A program made the translations under genes and the position numbers. The notes beneath the pieces are model-generated. The model saw only the letters and a program-made list of their open reading frames with translations. It made no database searches and was not told where the DNA came from. Of a DNA stretch of 9,380 nt, positions 7,177-9,380 are shown one piece after another. This DNA comes from Oscillospiraceae bacterium (GTDB lineage: Bacteria > Bacillota > Clostridia > Oscillospirales > Oscillospiraceae), in assembly GCA_020025655.1 (NCBI GenBank), contig JAHHRR010000056.1, positions 1 to 9,380 on the forward strand, given 5' to 3'. The number at the start of each line of letters is the position of its first letter. Within the stretch, counting starts at the first letter, position 1.

Positions 7177-8298
7177 ATGAAAAGCAAAACATGGTTAATC
7201 ATTTTTCTCATCCTCTTCATATTCTGGCTGGTGTTTACCGCCTGCACGGTTATAAGTGCTGACCCGTATTTCCATTATCATGCACCGGATGAACGATACT
7301 ATTATGATCTGAATATTCAGCGCAGCCAGAATAACGGTATTCTAAAGCATTTTAACTACGACGGAATAATAATCGGAACCTCGATGATTGAGAATTTCCT
7401 CACATCCGAAGCCGAAGATGTGTTCGGCGGAGATTTCGTAAAAGCACCGTTTCAGGGCGGCACTTTTAAAGAAATTGACGATAACATTGAGGTCGCACTC
7501 GAGTATCATCCTGAAACGAAAATTGTAATTCGTGCTCTCGATCCCATAATGTTTTTCAGAGACAAGGACAGTATGCGTGATGATCTGGGCAAGTTCCCGT
7601 ATTATCTTTACGACAATAACTTCTTCAATGATTTCAATTATCTGCTGAACAAGGAAGTTCTTGATAAATGCTTTGAAATGCAGGATATGGCTTCGTTCGG
7701 AAGGAAGCCGGGTGTTAAGTCCTTCGATGTCTATTCCTACTGGATGCCCGGTGCAGTTTTCGGTAAAAACGAAGTGTTAAAGGATAGGACTTCTTTTAAA
7801 ACCGCAAATGTACAGGCATCTCTCACCGATGAGGAAGCCGAAAGCATTATTGCAAGCGCCGTTCAGAATATCACGGAGCTTCCTGCACGCTATCCTGACA
7901 CAGAATTCTATTACTTTATTCCTCCGTATTCTGCCGCATACTTCGGCGAACTGCTCGAAAACGGAGAATTTGAGAGATTCATGGCAGCCGAAAGACTTTA
8001 TATTGAAGAAATACTCAAATGCCCTGAAATCAGGCTCTTTTCGTTCAATAATTTTACTGATATAACTACCGACCTTAATAATTACAAGGATACGACTCAT
8101 TACAGTGAAGATATAAATAGCCTTATACTCAAATACATGAAAGAAGGCACCGGGCTTCTTACTCTTGACAACTGTGAAGAATATTTTGAGAAGGAACGAG
8201 ACTTCTATCTGAACTTCGATTACAACTCACTGTTCATGCAGGAGGACAGGGAAGATGCTCCCTGCAAGCTCCATGCAGAATTTGAAAAAGCGGCGTAA
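7177..8298 (+). CDS. Membrane-anchored SGNH-hydrolase-like acyltransferase partner of the MBOAT protein
   Basis: This is probably the extracytoplasmic half of a two-part O-acylation system, analogous in logic to DltD with DltB or AlgJ/AlgX with AlgI. A single N-terminal hydrophobic segment (about 6-27) anchors it, with the rest outside. The SGNH-type nucleophile is likely S69 in IIIGTSMIENF (64-74). An oxyanion-type glycine stretch FQGGT lies at 92-96. The catalytic Asp-His pair is D305-x2-H308 in YKDTTHYSE (303-311). The 373 residues end with an acidic, aromatic tail (335-370). Its ribosome site AGGAGG (7165-7170) overlaps the last base of the MBOAT stop codon and lies 6 nt from the ATG, so the two genes are tightly co-expressed. 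The Ser-Asp-His assignment rests on motif spacing, not alignment. It could bind polymer and not catalyse transfer. Confidence 0.82.
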   Translation: MKSKTWLIIFLILFIFWLVFTACTVISADPYFHYHAPDERYYYDLNIQRSQNNGILKHFNYDGIIIGTSMIENFLTSEAEDVFGGDFVKAPFQGGTFKEIDDNIEVALEYHPETKIVIRALDPIMFFRDKDSMRDDLGKFPYYLYDNNFFNDFNYLLNKEVLDKCFEMQDMASFGRKPGVKSFDVYSYWMPGAVFGKNEVLKDRTSFKTANVQASLTDEEAESIIASAVQNITELPARYPDTEFYYFIPPYSAAYFGELLENGEFERFMAAERLYIEEILKCPEIRLFSFNNFTDITTDLNNYKDTTHYSEDINSLILKYMKEGTGLLTLDNCEEYFEKERDFYLNFDYNSLFMQEDREDAPCKLHAEFEKAA

Positions 8299-8316
8299 AT
8301 ACGCCGCTTTTTATTT
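8285..8316. terminator. Bidirectional intrinsic terminator between convergent genes
   Basis: GCGGCGTA (8290-8297) and TACGCCGC (8300-8307) form a perfect stem, with AAAAA on the left and TTTTTATTTT on the right, so each strand has a T tract after the hairpin. The stem contains the stop codon of the SGNH-like gene (8296-8298), and the right flank includes the stop of the deacetylase gene (8311-8313). It serves both transcripts. Confidence 0.9.
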
Positions 8317-9078
8317 TGGTATTTGAGTGCCACGATGGTCGATTGTATATTCGCCCTGCAAAAGTATCTGTGAAATCGGAACAATTTTATATCCCTGTGC
8401 CTGTAAGGACTCTATAATTCCGGGCAGAGCCTCGGGCGTGTGTTCGGCAGCATTGTGGAACAGGATAATGCTTCCGGGTGAAACATTTTTGAGTACACGC
8501 TTCTGAATTTCCTCTGCGGATATACCCTTCCAGTCGAGACTGTCTATGTTCCACTGTATTGCTGTCATTCCCATGCTGTTGATTGCCTTTATAACATGGT
8601 CATCATATTCTCCATAGGGGCAGCGGAACAGAGTGGGTCTGCGGCCTGTGATTTTTTCAATTTTATCATTGCAGGCACTGATATCGGAAATTATTTCGTC
8701 CTCTGTAAGCTTTGAAAAATGTGAGTGTGTAGATGAATGGTTCATTACCTCGTTGCCGTTATCTGCGAGTGCTTTTACAGATTCGGGATATTTGTCCACC
8801 CACTGTCCCACTGCAAAAAAGGTGGTGTTTATCTTGTACTTATTGAGAATATCAATAAGCGTCTGTGTGTCCTCGTTACCCCATGCGGCATCAAATGACA
8901 TTGCTATAACCTTGTCGTCCCGCTGGACATTGTAGACCGGCAGCTGCCTCTGTGTAGCAGAAGCACCCACAATCGCCGGACTGTTCACCGCCCAGAACAT
9001 AAGTATAACCGCCATTACCATACCAAGTGCTGAAAACAGTTTTGCGTGATTTTTAAAGAATCCTCTTACGTCTATCAA
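8311..9078 (-). CDS. pdaB: PdaB-like polysaccharide deacetylase (NodB fold), membrane-anchored
   Basis: This is probably a sporulation-associated deacetylase acting on peptidoglycan or another GlcNAc polymer outside the membrane. I place the start at TTG (9076-9078), giving 255 residues: AAGGAG at 9087-9092 is 8 nt from this TTG but only 2 nt from an in-frame ATG at 9082-9084. A GTG at 9115-9117 would extend the protein to 268 residues but has no ribosome site. Numbering from TTG, a membrane segment covers about 15-35. NodB motifs follow: SFDAAWG (61-67), H114-x3-H118, R152-x-PYG, W176NIDSLDW and FH208N. In the first motif the usual second Asp, a metal ligand, is Ala, as in the PdaB branch, so catalytic activity is uncertain. 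A sigma-E-like promoter lies directly upstream. The family call is firm; the gene symbol rests on the SFDAAWG signature and length. Confidence 0.85.
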   Translation of the reverse strand: MIDVRGFFKNHAKLFSALGMVMAVILMFWAVNSPAIVGASATQRQLPVYNVQRDDKVIAMSFDAAWGNEDTQTLIDILNKYKINTTFFAVGQWVDKYPESVKALADNGNEVMNHSSTHSHFSKLTEDEIISDISACNDKIEKITGRRPTLFRCPYGEYDDHVIKAINSMGMTAIQWNIDSLDWKGISAEEIQKRVLKNVSPGSIILFHNAAEHTPEALPGIIESLQAQGYKIVPISQILLQGEYTIDHRGTQIPK

Positions 9079-9099
9079 GCTCATCACTCCTTTTTGTAA

Positions 9100-9128
9100 A
9101 TGGTATGTTGAGCGCACAGCTCGTATGA
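9100..9128 (-). promoter_or_regulatory. Candidate sigma-E-type (sporulation mother-cell) promoter for the PdaB-like gene
   Basis: On the minus strand TCATACG (9128-9122) resembles the start of the sigma-E -35 element. After exactly 14 nt comes CATACCAT (9107-9100), close to the -10 consensus CATACANT. Transcription would begin near 9093, just before the AAGGAG, so the upstream GTG at 9117 would not be transcribed. No clear sigma-A promoter was seen here. Both boxes have mismatches, so this stays a candidate. Confidence 0.4.
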
Positions 9129-9144
9129 GTGAATTACATTTTAA

Positions 9145-9195
9145 TACAAAAAGAGCAGTCAGCCCCCGATAAGCCTTAAGTTTATCGGGGGCTGA
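9145..9195 (-). terminator. Strong intrinsic terminator after the iron-sulfur protein gene at the right edge
   Basis: A perfect 14-bp stem, TCAGCCCCCGATAA (9159-9172) with its complement at 9182-9195, encloses a 9-nt loop containing CTTAAG. Reading leftward on the minus strand, CTCTTTTTG follows after a few bases. The plus-strand exit has no T tract, so it works for the minus-strand gene ending at 9213. Confidence 0.88.
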
Positions 9196-9212
9196 GTGTT
9201 ATATTCAGGTTT

Positions 9213-9380
9213 TCAGCTTTCTTTTGCCTTTTTCCTTTCTACTACAATATTTCCGATAGTTTTAGGAACATTGCCAACAACTCTTGCTAAGGTATTATAG
9301 TAGTTCTTGCTCTTGTAATCATTTACCTTTTCAAGCTTAATGGCATCGAATTTACATTTTGTAGTGCAGATTCCGCAGCC
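9213..9380 (-). CDS. 3' end of a second iron-sulfur (flavo)protein related to the 907-residue protein (partial)
   Basis: Translating the minus strand from the window edge gives 55 residues ending at TGA (9213-9215). They begin GCGICTTKCKFDAIKLEKV. This lines up with residues 855-870 of the flavoprotein at 1846-4569 (GCGLCTTKCEFDAIHL) with only three differences. It carries the last three cysteines of a [4Fe-4S] ferredoxin motif; the first would lie beyond the edge. After this block the two proteins diverge, and the tail here is basic (ERKKAKES). The coding frame is open to the edge, and a strong terminator follows the stop. Whether the missing part repeats the whole GltD-like architecture or is only a ferredoxin cannot be decided from this window. 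Confidence 0.8.
   Translation of the reverse strand, partial: GCGICTTKCKFDAIKLEKVNDYKSKNYYNTLARVVGNVPKTIGNIVVERKKAKES

Noticed and set aside
6272..8100. Minus-strand frames of 100-138 residues opposite the MBOAT and SGNH-like genes
   Set aside because: They are shadows of well-supported genes, with no family features or promoters.

Overview
The window looks like a chromosomal stretch from an anaerobic, moderate-G+C Clostridia, probably Ruminococcus/Oscillospiraceae-like. This is inferred from gene families only: an iron-sulfur-rich NADPH-type flavoprotein, a PdaB-type deacetylase, an MBOAT/SGNH O-acylation pair and strong AGGAGG ribosome sites. No rRNA, tRNA, insertion sequence, phage gene or CRISPR array is visible.

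Left block (minus strand, about 1-4660). From a good promoter at about 4632-4660, a 907-residue iron-sulfur flavoprotein is read first. The nickel chaperone HypA follows through a 1-nt TAATG overlap, and then comes a hairpin terminator. Beyond it lies an AzgA/PbuG-type purine permease, whose own promoter is not clear. The cut-off left end holds what looks like half of that permease's terminator.

Middle block (plus strand, about 4721-8316). A DeoR-family regulator is divergent from the flavoprotein gene. The 265-nt gap between them carries facing promoters, an inverted repeat and several GTATTA words. After the regulator's terminator, a near-consensus promoter drives a two-gene unit: an MBOAT O-acyltransferase and a membrane-anchored SGNH-like partner. 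Together they probably acylate an exported glycan or wall polymer. They end at a bidirectional terminator facing the next block.

Right block (minus strand, 8311-9380). A PdaB-like polysaccharide deacetylase is preceded by a sigma-E-like promoter candidate and probably starts at TTG. Upstream of it, behind a strong terminator, is the 3' end of a gene whose last 55 codons closely resemble the C-terminal ferredoxin part of the 907-residue flavoprotein. The locus therefore seems to hold two related iron-sulfur proteins about 4.6 kb apart.

The most distinctive points are the translational coupling of a lone HypA to a multi-domain NADPH/FAD/Fe-S protein and the related second protein at the right edge. 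No wholly new system can be claimed from the sequence alone.
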